From assembly GCA_950071955.1 (NCBI GenBank), contig CATMOC010000224.1:1-6436 (forward strand): a stretch of 6,436 nt of DNA. Reading direction: 5' to 3'. Shown piece by piece: positions 1 to 6,185 of this stretch. The stretch comes from an uncultured Mesorhizobium sp. Lineage in GTDB: Bacteria > Pseudomonadota > Alphaproteobacteria > Rhizobiales > Rhizobiaceae. Numbering within the stretch: position 1 is the stretch's first letter; every line of letters starts with the position of its first letter. The position numbers were made by a program, and so were the translations under genes. The notes under the pieces were generated by a model that made no database searches, was not told where the DNA came from, and saw only the letters and a program-made list of their open reading frames with translations.

Positions 1-553
1 CGGCACTGTCGGCGTCGAGCGCTGCGGTCGGCTCGTCGGCCAGCACGAGCGCAGGGTTGCCGATGAGGGCGCGTGCCACCGCCACCCGCTGCTTTTGGCC
101 CCCCGAGAGGTTGGCAGGCAGATAGTCGACACGGTCGGACAGGCCGACAAGGCCAAGCGCATGGGTCGCCGCCCTGACTGCGAGGCGATGCGGGATGCCG
201 CCGTGGACCTGCAGGCCCATCATCACGTTCTGCAGCGCGGTCAGGCTTTCATGCAGGTTGTGCGCCTGGAAGATGAAGCCGAGGCGCCGCCTGAGCGCCA
301 TCAGGGTGGGTTCGCTCGCGCCATTCAGTTCCTGCCCGAGCAGGCGAACCGAGCCATCTTGCACGCTGCGCAGACAGCCGAGCAAGGTGAGCACGGTCGT
401 CTTGCCGGAACCGGATGGTCCCATGAGGACCGTGAAGCTCCCTGCCTCGATCGTCAGGTCGAGATCGTAGAGCGCCTGCTTGCGGGCGTCGCCCGTGCCG
501 AACCAGTGATTCAGGCCGCGCACTTCGATGACGTTGCGATCCTCCTTGGCCAT
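1..553 (-). CDS. devA: ABC exporter ATP-binding subunit, DevA-like (3' end cut by window)
   Basis: ATPase that would power the exporter formed with the two genes upstream of it, acting on the cytoplasmic face of the inner membrane. I translated the minus strand from the ATG at 553; the frame stays open for 184 residues to the window edge, so the C-terminal part is missing. Seen directly: Walker A GPSGSGKT (residues 45-52), Q-loop Gln96 in FIFQAHN, ABC signature LSGGQ (149-153), Walker B LVLADE (169-174) and D-loop AALD (177-180). The order and spacing are normal and every nucleotide-binding residue visible is intact. The family assignment (MacB/LolD/DevA exporter ATPases) rests on the partner genes and the start of the chain. 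The start lies 2 bases after the permease stop (TGA TC ATG), which suggests translational coupling; no strong ribosome binding site of its own is visible. The substrate is unknown. The gene symbol is by family resemblance. Confidence 0.93.
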   Translation of the reverse strand, partial: MAKEDRNVIEVRGLNHWFGTGDARKQALYDLDLTIEAGSFTVLMGPSGSGKTTVLTLLGCLRSVQDGSVRLLGQELNGASEPTLMALRRRLGFIFQAHNLHESLTALQNVMMGLQVHGGIPHRLAVRAATHALGLVGLSDRVDYLPANLSGGQKQRVAVARALIGNPALVLADEPTAALDADSA

Positions 554-555
554 GA

Positions 556-1728
556 TCAAAACAGGTCCGCGGGGTCGGCCGCCGCGACGCGCCGGGTCGC
601 GATCGCGCCCGACAGCGACGAGACGACAATCGTGCCGACGAAGACGGACACCGCCATCATGGAGGTCATCGACAGCGGCAGCGTCGTCACCTTGCCCATC
701 ACCGTCAGGATCGTCGTGCCGATGATCAGGCCCGGAACGAAGCCGAGAACGCCAAGCACCAGGGCTTCCTCGAAGACGATCCCGAGGAAGAAGCCCTGGC
801 CGTAGCCCATGGCCTTGAACGTCGCGTATTCGCGCAAGTGGTCCGCAACATCGGTGGAAAGAACCTGGTAGACGATGATCAGCCCGACCAGCACGCCGAT
901 GAAGACGCCGAAGCCGAAGATGACGCCGGTGGGACGGCGCGTCTGCTGGTAGCGCAGATCCTCGGCCATCGCGTCCGCATAGCTGCGGATGCGCAGCGAG
1001 GAATCGGAGATGAGGCCGCGCAGGCGCTCCGACACCTTGTCCGCCTGCGCTCCGGGTCTGATGCGTAGCAGGACGTGATCGGGAGCGGCCGAGCTTCGTG
1101 CGGGAAACAGCGACAGAAAGGTCTGGTCCGAGACCAGCATGTAGCCATCGCCGCCGAACCCTCCGCCGCCCGAAAAGGTCGTGTAGGCCGTGACGGTGCG
1201 ACCGTCCGTCTCGAACGAAAGCGGCGTCTGCGGTCGGATGGCCACGGCCTCCTCGCGGCTGAATCCGCGTGCGCGCCGGTCGAGGATCGCCGCATCCTTC
1301 ACCTGGAGAAGGTTCAGGTCGGCTGCGATCTCGGGGGCGATGAAGTCCGGCTTGAACGGATCGATCCCGAAGGTGGTCAGACTGATGTCCGTCTGTCCCC
1401 GATCCCAAGGCACGTTGGCGAGGAAGAGACCCATGCCGTCGGTGACGTCCGCGTCGGCCAGCGCCTGCAGCATCCACTGGCGCGCGACGTTTCCCCCGTC
1501 GGCGAGCGCATTGGCGTCGGCGGCGGAGATGATGATGTCGGCACGGAAGAACTCGTAGGGCCTGAGCGTCGCCACCGCCATCGAGTTCATGATGCCGAGC
1601 TGGACGAAGACGAGCACGTTGGCGAAGGCGACGCCGGCGATCGCAGCGGCGAAGCGCGTGCGGTTATGGGTCAGTTGCAGCCAGCCGATCGGCAGGCGGC
1701 CGAACAGCCATTGCAGCAAACGGCTCAT
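556..1728 (-). CDS. devC: ABC exporter permease, DevC-like (FtsX/MacB fold)
   Basis: Inner-membrane permease of 390 residues, the size usual for DevC. Predicted by eye: one membrane helix near the N-terminus (about 27-47), a large periplasmic domain (about 50-265), then three helices (about 268-290, 313-341, 356-376) and a short tail ending DPADLF. This one-plus-three layout with a big periplasmic loop is the FtsX/MacB type VII ABC topology. The stretch after helix 2 (DVADHLREYATFKAMGYG, about 293-310) matches the cytoplasmic coupling region of DevC/MacB permeases. The periplasmic domain holds a glycine-rich stretch, SGGGGFGGDG (186-195). The ATG at 1728 overlaps the adaptor stop in an ATGA junction (1725-1728), and the stop is 2 bases before the ATPase start, so the three genes are surely one transcription unit. 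In cyanobacteria DevBCA exports heterocyst glycolipids; there is no reason to assume that substrate here. Confidence 0.93.
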   Translation of the reverse strand: MSRLLQWLFGRLPIGWLQLTHNRTRFAAAIAGVAFANVLVFVQLGIMNSMAVATLRPYEFFRADIIISAADANALADGGNVARQWMLQALADADVTDGMGLFLANVPWDRGQTDISLTTFGIDPFKPDFIAPEIAADLNLLQVKDAAILDRRARGFSREEAVAIRPQTPLSFETDGRTVTAYTTFSGGGGFGGDGYMLVSDQTFLSLFPARSSAAPDHVLLRIRPGAQADKVSERLRGLISDSSLRIRSYADAMAEDLRYQQTRRPTGVIFGFGVFIGVLVGLIIVYQVLSTDVADHLREYATFKAMGYGQGFFLGIVFEEALVLGVLGFVPGLIIGTTILTVMGKVTTLPLSMTSMMAVSVFVGTIVVSSLSGAIATRRVAAADPADLF

Positions 1729-2945
1729 CGCACGGTCCGTGCCTCGGCCGACGTGTCGATGCGGGCGATCACCTCCAGGTTCGTGTAGCCGGACGCGATC
1801 TCTGTCGACGCGGTGTCAAGCGCCACCAGAATGCGGATGACCCTCGCATCCGTGTTCGCTGCCGCATCGTCGGAGATGAGGCCCTGCCGGCCGACCGTCA
1901 GCCCGATGCTTTCGACCGTGCCGCGCAGCGTCCGCCCCAGCGCGGCGGCAACCAGTTCGACGGGCTGACCCGGCTTTACGCTGCCGATGCGGTCCTGGTA
2001 GATCTCGACCTCCGCCATCATCTGACTGGTATCGCCCATTTCCATGATGCCTTCAGCCGGGGGACGCTGTCCCGGCGTCGCTTTGATATCGAGGATTGTC
2101 CCGGCTATCGGTGCGACCACGAGCGCGCGCTGCATATCGAGCTTCACGCGGGCAAGATCGGCCTCGGCTGCGGCGACGTTGCGGCTGGCGACAAGCACGT
2201 CGGGCTGCGCGTCCAGATCGACCGAGGAGAACCGAGCAAGCGTTGCCTCTGCCCGCGTTACGCTCAGCGCAGCGTCCTGGGCGGCGGCGCGCGCCGTATC
2301 GAGTGTTGCGCCGGTCGCCACGCCACTGGCGGCGAGCTTTTCGGTCCGCTCGAGATTGGCTCTGGCCTCGCGGAGATTGGCGCGCGCCTGGTCGAGCGTC
2401 GCCTGCGCCTCGTCGCGACTGGACTCGACCGCGCTTCGGGTCTGGAGGAGCGTTGCCTGGCGAACGGCCAGGTTCGCTTCTGCCAGGAGGACGGCGCCTT
2501 CGAGAGCAGCCTGATTGTCCAGGCGAGCCACCGGCGCGCCGCGTTCGACCCGGTCGCCGACGCTGACCAGTAGCTCCGAAAGACGTGCATCGCCGGCCCC
2601 ATAGGGTGCCGCAACGACCGAAACGTCGCCACGCGGCATCACGCGGGCGAGCCCGACCACGTCGGACGGCAGCATCGTCTCGGCCATCTGCGCCGGAAGC
2701 TCGACATTCGGAGGGAGCGCGATCGGCGAATCGGAGCCCCCGCCAGGCTGCAGTCCGGTCAGCGCATAGAATTTCTGGATGGGGACCGGCTGGAAATACA
2801 TCCCCATCACGCCGCCCAGGAACATGAAGACCGGGATCAACAGGACGAGCAGATACCTCTTATGGAACCATCGGCGCCCGCGGGGCGAATTGCCATCTGC
2901 AAGATTGAGGTTCAGCGGCAGATCGCTCTCGGGAGTTGTGGCCAT
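1725..2945 (-). CDS. devB: Periplasmic adaptor (membrane fusion protein), DevB/HlyD-like
   Basis: Adaptor that would link the inner-membrane transporter to a TolC-type outer-membrane channel. The 406-residue product has a short basic cytoplasmic N-terminus, one hydrophobic anchor (about 30-49, following RRWFHKR), a first lipoyl half with LLVSVGDRVERGAPVARLD (about 125-143), a long Ala/Glu/Arg-rich alpha-helical hairpin (about 150-270), the second lipoyl half with APIAGTILDI (about 278-287), and a beta-barrel part with VKPGQPVELV (about 323-332). This order is typical of HlyD-family adaptors. I chose the ATG at 2945 because GAAGGA lies 6 bases upstream; an in-frame TTG at 2969 would add 8 residues (MSCLEGTD) that include this binding site, so it is unlikely. 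First gene of the exporter operon, divergent from betI, with its stop overlapping the permease start. No lipoprotein box is visible. Confidence 0.92.
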   Translation of the reverse strand: MATTPESDLPLNLNLADGNSPRGRRWFHKRYLLVLLIPVFMFLGGVMGMYFQPVPIQKFYALTGLQPGGGSDSPIALPPNVELPAQMAETMLPSDVVGLARVMPRGDVSVVAAPYGAGDARLSELLVSVGDRVERGAPVARLDNQAALEGAVLLAEANLAVRQATLLQTRSAVESSRDEAQATLDQARANLREARANLERTEKLAASGVATGATLDTARAAAQDAALSVTRAEATLARFSSVDLDAQPDVLVASRNVAAAEADLARVKLDMQRALVVAPIAGTILDIKATPGQRPPAEGIMEMGDTSQMMAEVEIYQDRIGSVKPGQPVELVAAALGRTLRGTVESIGLTVGRQGLISDDAAANTDARVIRILVALDTASTEIASGYTNLEVIARIDTSAEARTVR

Positions 2946-2950
2946 GTCTG

Positions 2951-2957
2951 TTCCTTC
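2951..2957 (-). promoter_or_regulatory. Ribosome binding site fixing the devB-like start
   Basis: On the minus strand GAAGGAA lies 5 bases before the ATG at 2945. It falls inside the longer reading frame that begins at the TTG at 2969, so it argues for the shorter 406-residue protein. Confidence 0.7.
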
Positions 2958-3012
2958 TAAGCAACTCAATGACAGACGACTGAGAATGCGAGTGCTAGAG
3001 ATCCTAAATGCC

Positions 3013-3193
3013 CCTGCAGCGCAGGCCCACGGTTGTTCGCTTACAACTTCCTAGCCGAAACGGCTTGATGCAGGACAAACGACAGGAGTTCAGCGGCGGC
3101 AAGTCTGCCGCGCCTCATGGGCTTCTCCCTCCTGCCGGCTGCTATGGCGTCAAACCTTCCCGGGGCTCACAGCCAAAGGCAGATAGCTGCCCC
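3013..3193. other. Intergenic block dense in short inverted repeats (candidate structured RNA or repeat remnant)
   Basis: Most of the 379-bp gene-free region between the exporter operon and betI. Reading by eye I find consecutive perfect stems: CCTGC/GCAGG (3013-3025, loop AGC), GTTGT/ACAAC (3032-3047, 6-base loop), AGCCG/CGGCT (3053-3065, loop AAA), GCGGCA/TGCCGC (3096-3111, loop AGTC) nested within CAGGAG/CTCCTG (3083-3088 with 3129-3134), GGCT/AGCC (3164-3174), and GGCAG/CTGCC (3178-3191, loop ATAG). A competing stem GGGGC/GCCCC (3162-3166 with 3189-3193) shares bases with the last two. On the minus strand the block would lie in the 5' leader of the exporter operon. It could instead be a small RNA on either strand or a degenerate mobile or repeat sequence. 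It matches no riboswitch consensus I know. Stem counts by eye in GC-rich DNA overstate structure, so confidence is modest. Confidence 0.35.
3041..3118 (-). CDS. Possible 25-residue small ORF or leader peptide with a strong ribosome binding site
   Basis: The ATG at 3118 on the minus strand opens a 25-codon frame ending in TAA (3043-3041). The product begins MRRGRLAAAELLSF and ends VSARKL: a basic start, a short hydrophobic middle and a basic end. Upstream lies a perfect AGGAGG (3128-3133) within AGGAGGGAG, 9 bases from the ATG. Part of that site (CAGGAG, 3129-3134 on this strand) can pair with CTCCTG inside the ORF (3083-3088), around an internal hairpin at 3096-3111, so translation could be self-limiting. 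The ORF stops 95 bases before the devB-like start and is on the same strand, the position of a regulatory leader peptide. I do not recognise the peptide. A chance ORF within a repeated sequence is the main alternative. Confidence 0.28.
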   Translation of the reverse strand: MRRGRLAAAELLSFVLHQAVSARKL

Positions 3194-3274
3194 TTGTACC
3201 CATGAACGCACTGTCGGCAACCGGCCCCGGAACCGCCGTTCAGGCGAACCATACATCAGCAGAGCGGTTTTTTC

Positions 3275-3294
3275 TTGATTGACGCGTCAATCAA
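3275..3294. promoter_or_regulatory. Perfect 20-bp palindrome upstream of betI, probable BetI operator
   Basis: TTGATTGACGCGTCAATCAA reads identically on both strands and ends 30 bases before the betI ATG. TetR-family repressors usually bind such dyads next to their own gene, and BetI is known to repress bet operons until choline is present. Placement and perfect symmetry make self-binding by the BetI encoded here the simplest reading. It also lies in the shared region upstream of the divergent exporter operon, but about 330 bases from the devB-like start, so control of that operon is uncertain. Confidence 0.72.
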
Positions 3295-3303
3295 AACTAC
3301 GCT
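3275..3303 (+). promoter_or_regulatory. Possible betI promoter overlapping the operator
   Basis: TTGATT (3275-3280) could serve as a -35 box and TACGCT (3298-3303) as a poor -10 box, with 17 bases between. The -35 box would be half of the palindrome, so bound repressor would block RNA polymerase. Transcription would start near 3310, giving a leader of about 15 bases. The -10 match is weak. Confidence 0.3.
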
Positions 3304-3324
3304 CCCTCCCATTCAGGAGTACGC

Positions 3325-3906
3325 ATGCCCAAGGTCGGAATGCAGCCGGTGCGCCGTCAGGCGCTGATCGATGCCGCGATCGCCGCGATAGGGGAGCGGG
3401 GGTCGCTCGACGTGACCATGTCGGAGATCGCCGGGCTCGCGGGGGTGTCGTCGGCGCTGGCGCATCATTACTTCGGCGCCAAGAGCGACCTGCTCGAAGC
3501 GACCATGCGGCATCTGCTTTCCGAACTCGGGGCCGACTGCCGGGCAGCCCTTGCGGCCGCCGCGACGCCGCGCGAGCGGGTGTCGGCGGTGATCGGGGTG
3601 AATTTTTCCGAAAAGCAGTTCCGGCCGGAGATCATCTCGGCGTGGCTCGCCTTCTATGTCGAGGCGCAGCGCACGCCGGCGCTGCGGCGGCTATTGCGGG
3701 TCTATGCGCGGCGGCTCAACGCGAACCTGATGAGCGGGCTTTCCCCGCTCCTGCCGCGCGACCGCGCCGAGCGGGTGGCGGAGGGGGTCGCTGCGCTGAT
3801 CGACGGGCTCTACATCCGCCGCGCGCTGAAGGACGGCGCGCCGAACGCCGGGAGCGCGGTGGCGCTGGTGGAGGACTATGTCGGGATGAGCCTGGAGGGG
3901 AGATGA
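3325..3906 (+). CDS. betI: BetI, choline-responsive TetR-family repressor
   Basis: Transcriptional repressor of choline/betaine genes, released by choline. The 193-residue product is close to the usual BetI length (about 195). The N-terminus [19 protein letters not shown] is a near match to the conserved BetI start, and the TetR helix-turn-helix lies at about 31-53 ([20 protein letters not shown]). The C-terminal ligand domain keeps BetI hallmarks: [16 protein letters not shown] (about 99-114), RRLNANL (129-135) and [13 protein letters not shown] (156-168). AGGAG (3315-3319) lies 5 bases before the ATG. A perfect palindrome that probably acts as its operator lies 30 bases upstream. It heads a plus-strand gene set whose next member is choline sulfatase, so its regulon should include choline-sulfate use; autorepression is likely. 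All visible family landmarks are intact. Confidence 0.95.
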   Translation: MPKVGMQPVRRQALIDAAIAAIGERGSLDVTMSEIAGLAGVSSALAHHYFGAKSDLLEATMRHLLSELGADCRAALAAAATPRERVSAVIGVNFSEKQFRPEIISAWLAFYVEAQRTPALRRLLRVYARRLNANLMSGLSPLLPRDRAERVAEGVAALIDGLYIRRALKDGAPNAGSAVALVEDYVGMSLEGR

Positions 3907-3939
3907 GGCCAACTGCTTTCGGCTCTCGGATTCGAGTTC

Positions 3940-3984
3940 CTTCCCCCTTGAGGGGGAGATGTCGGCGAAGCCGACAGAGGGGGG
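3940..3984. repeat. Rhizobial-type short palindromic repeat in the betI-betC gap
   Basis: Two adjacent hairpins: TCCCCC-TTGA-GGGGGA (3942-3957) and TGTCGGC-GAA-GCCGACA (3960-3976), followed by GAGGGGGG (3977-3984), which could alternatively pair with the first C-run. This combination of a C-run/G-run hairpin beside a GC-rich dyad resembles dispersed intergenic palindromes common in Mesorhizobium, Brucella and other Rhizobiales; that comparison is from memory, and only one copy occurs in this window. It separates the betI stop from the betC start and could affect readthrough or message stability. It also contains an in-frame ATG (3959) that would give a false N-terminal extension of betC. Confidence 0.68.
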
Positions 3985-4003
3985 TGCTGGCCGCGCCGGC
4001 GCA

Positions 4004-4009
4004 GGGGAG
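4004..4009 (+). promoter_or_regulatory. Ribosome binding site supporting the GTG start of betC
   Basis: GGGGAG lies 6 bases before the GTG at 4016. The upstream in-frame ATG at 3959 has only the hairpin G-run in front of it. Confidence 0.65.
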
Positions 4010-4015
4010 AAGATC

Positions 4016-5539
4016 GTGACCAAGCCGAACATCCTGATCGTGATGGTGGACCAGTTGAACGGGACGCTGTTTCCCGACGGGCCGGCGGAGTTTCTGCATG
4101 CGCCGAATATGAAGGCGCTGGCGGCGCGATCGGCGCGGTTTGCCAACAACTACACCGCCTCGCCGCTCTGCGCGCCGGGACGCGCCGCCTTCATGAGCGG
4201 GCAGTTGCCGTCGCGCACGCGGGTCTACGACAATGCGGCCGAGTTTCCCTCCGCCATCCCCACCTATGCGCATCACCTGCGCACGGCGGGCTATCACACC
4301 GTCCTGTCGGGCAAGATGCATTTCGTCGGGCCGGACCAGCTGCACGGGCTGGAGGAGCGGCTGACGACGGACATCTATCCGGCCGATTTCGGCTGGACGC
4401 CGGACTACCGCAAGCCGGGCGAGCGCATCGACTGGTGGTATCACAATCTGGGCTCGGTGACCGGCGCGGGGGTGGCGGAAATCTCCAACCAGATGGAATA
4501 CGACGACGAGGTCTGTTTCCATGCCGGCCAAAAACTCTACGATTTCGCCCGCGGCTCGACCGACCCGAACCGGCGGCCGTGGTGCCTCACCGTCTCCTTC
4601 ACCCATCCGCACGATCCCTACGTGGCGCGGCGTAAATACTGGGACCTCTACGAGGACTGCGCCGCACTTGAGCCGGAGGTGGGCTTCATTCCGTTCGAGG
4701 AGCAGGACCCGCATTCGCGGCGGCTCTACGTGGCGAGCGACTATCCCGCTTACGAGATCACGCCGGAGATGGTGCGGCGCTCGCGGCGCGGCTACTTCGC
4801 CAACATCTCCTATCTCGACGACAAGGTGGGCGAGCTCGTGGACGTGCTCAAGCGCACGCGCATGCTCGACGACACGCTGATCCTGTTCTGCTCGGACCAC
4901 GGCGACATGCTGGGCGAGCGAGGCCTGTGGTTCAAGATGAGCTTCTACGAGGGGTCGTCGCGCGTGCCGCTGATGATCGCGGGACAGGGCATCGAGCCGG
5001 GGCTGCACACCACGCCGGTGTCCAACCTCGACATCTGCCCGACGCTCTGCGAGCTGGCCGGCATCGACATGGGCGGCATCATACCGTGGACCGACGGGCA
5101 GTCGCTGGTGCCGATGCTTGCGGGGCAAACGCGGACGGCGCCGGTGCTGATGGAATATGCCGCGGAAGGTTCCAATGCGCCGCTGGTCGCGATCCGCGAG
5201 GGGCGGTGGAAGTTCGTCCATTGCGAGATCGACCCACCGCAGCTCTTCGACCTGGAGGCCGACCCGCGGGAGCTGCGGACCCTCGCGGCCGATCCGGCCC
5301 ATGCGGGAACCGTGGCGGCGTTCATGGACAAGGTCCGCGCGCGGTGGGACATGGCGCGCTTCGACGCCGAGGTTCGCGAGAGCCAGGCACGGCGCTGGGT
5401 GGTCTATCCCGCGCTTCGCAACGGGGCCTATTATCCTTGGGACTTCCAGCCGCTGCAAAAGGCGTCCGAGAGGTACATGCGCAACCACATGGACCTCAAC
5501 ATCCTGGAAGAATCGAAGCGGTTTCCGAGGGGGGAATGA
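4016..5539 (+). CDS. betC: Choline-O-sulfatase (choline-sulfatase)
   Basis: Hydrolyses choline-O-sulfate to choline and sulfate, feeding glycine betaine synthesis and supplying sulfur. The 507-residue product follows the Sinorhizobium BetC sequence closely throughout, including the C-terminal ESKRFPRGE. Catalytic features (numbering from the GTG start): metal Asp12 in VDQLNG; the sulfatase motif C-A-P-G-R with Cys52 as the residue converted to formylglycine; Lys100 and His102 in SGKMH; His199 in THPHDPY; Asp294-His295 in CSDHGDMLGERG; Lys307 in WFKM. No signal peptide is seen, so it is probably cytoplasmic. I chose the GTG at 4016 because KPNILI begins almost at once, as in known BetC, and GGGGAG precedes it; the longer ATG start at 3959 lies in a palindromic repeat and adds 19 low-complexity residues. 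Maturation requires a formylglycine-installing enzyme encoded elsewhere. The GST start follows the stop by one base. Confidence 0.96.
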   Translation: MTKPNILIVMVDQLNGTLFPDGPAEFLHAPNMKALAARSARFANNYTASPLCAPGRAAFMSGQLPSRTRVYDNAAEFPSAIPTYAHHLRTAGYHTVLSGKMHFVGPDQLHGLEERLTTDIYPADFGWTPDYRKPGERIDWWYHNLGSVTGAGVAEISNQMEYDDEVCFHAGQKLYDFARGSTDPNRRPWCLTVSFTHPHDPYVARRKYWDLYEDCAALEPEVGFIPFEEQDPHSRRLYVASDYPAYEITPEMVRRSRRGYFANISYLDDKVGELVDVLKRTRMLDDTLILFCSDHGDMLGERGLWFKMSFYEGSSRVPLMIAGQGIEPGLHTTPVSNLDICPTLCELAGIDMGGIIPWTDGQSLVPMLAGQTRTAPVLMEYAAEGSNAPLVAIREGRWKFVHCEIDPPQLFDLEADPRELRTLAADPAHAGTVAAFMDKVRARWDMARFDAEVRESQARRWVVYPALRNGAYYPWDFQPLQKASERYMRNHMDLNILEESKRFPRGE

Positions 5540-5540
5540 G

Positions 5541-6185
5541 ATGATCAAGGTCTGGGGCCGCGCCACGTCCTCGAACGTCCAGGCGGTGATGTGGGCGCTG
5601 GCGGAAATCGGGCTGGAGTGCGAGCGGGTGGATGTCGGGGGAGCGTTCGGCGGCACCGATACGCAAGAATACCGCCGCATGAACCCGAACGGGCTGGTGC
5701 CCGTGCTGCAGGACGGCGACCTGACCCTGTTCGAGAGCGCGGCCATCGTGCGCTATCTCGGTGCACGCTATGGTTCGGAAGCCTTCTGGCCGGCCGATCC
5801 GGCGCGGCGGGCGCCGCTCGACGTCTGGGCGGAATGGATCAAGACCACGTTCGGACCGGCCTTCCTGCCCGGCATCTTCTGGCCGCTGATCGGGCAGAAG
5901 CCGGGTGAGCTCGACGCAGAGGCCTTCGCAGCCAGCCAGGCCAAGGTGATGCGGCTGGCAGGGATGCTGGACGAGCGGCTGGGGCAGATGACGACGCCTT
6001 TCCTGGGGGGCGAGACGCCGTGCTTCGCCGACATGATCGTCGGGATGCCACTCTACCGCTACTTCACGCTCGACTTCGACCGGGCCGACACGCCGCACCT
6101 GCGCGCCTACTACGACCGCCTGACCCAGCGCCCCGCCTATGCAAAGCACGTCATGGTCTCCTACGAGAGCCTGAGGGCGAAATGA
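5541..6185 (+). CDS. Glutathione S-transferase family protein
   Basis: Cytosolic-type GST of 214 residues. The N-terminal thioredoxin-like domain (about 1-80) shows TSSNVQAVMWAL (9-20) with Ser10/Ser11 at the catalytic position, NPNGLVPVL (48-56) with the conserved cis-proline Pro54, and glutathione-binding ESAAIVRYL (65-73). An all-helical C-terminal domain follows, with FADMIVG in place of the usual helix N-cap region. Serine rather than cysteine or tyrosine suggests a theta-like bacterial group; such enzymes can conjugate, reduce or isomerise, and the substrate cannot be told from sequence. I start at the ATG at 5541, one base after the betC stop, with GAGGGGGG (5527-5534) 6 bases upstream; the longer frame reaching back to 5157 only overlaps betC. 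It ends in an ATGA overlap with the next gene, so co-translation in one operon is likely. A link to choline sulfate is inferred from position only. Confidence 0.93.
   Translation: MIKVWGRATSSNVQAVMWALAEIGLECERVDVGGAFGGTDTQEYRRMNPNGLVPVLQDGDLTLFESAAIVRYLGARYGSEAFWPADPARRAPLDVWAEWIKTTFGPAFLPGIFWPLIGQKPGELDAEAFAASQAKVMRLAGMLDERLGQMTTPFLGGETPCFADMIVGMPLYRYFTLDFDRADTPHLRAYYDRLTQRPAYAKHVMVSYESLRAK

Noticed and set aside
1075..1788. 237-codon plus-strand frame (and a similar one at 95-805) opposite the exporter genes
   Set aside because: Antisense shadows of the permease and ATPase with biased composition and no recognisable motifs.
2946..2969. TTG start at 2969 giving a 414-residue adaptor
   Set aside because: The extra eight codons contain the ribosome binding site of the ATG at 2945, which is the better start.
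3119..3175. Cobalamin riboswitch on the minus strand, suggested by GGGAAGG and GCCGGCAGGAG
   Set aside because: The conserved GCCACTG box and the CCAGGAGACC core are absent and the spacing does not fit.
3008..3205. 65-codon plus-strand frame in the intergenic block
   Set aside because: No ribosome binding site before its ATG and no recognisable domain. It overlaps the hairpin-rich block, and the opposite-strand small ORF has far better initiation signals.
3231..3273. Possible plus-strand terminator: AACCGC pairing with GCGGTT followed by a run of T
   Set aside because: The stem is only 6 bp with a 27-base loop and competes with an inner CGCC/GGCG stem; there is no clear transcript for it to end. 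It would become relevant if the hairpin block proves to be a plus-strand RNA.
3716..5746. 676-codon open frame on the minus strand across betC and the GST gene
   Set aside because: It is antisense to two clear genes, its product is low-complexity and rich in Arg/His/Pro, and long antisense frames are expected in GC-rich DNA.
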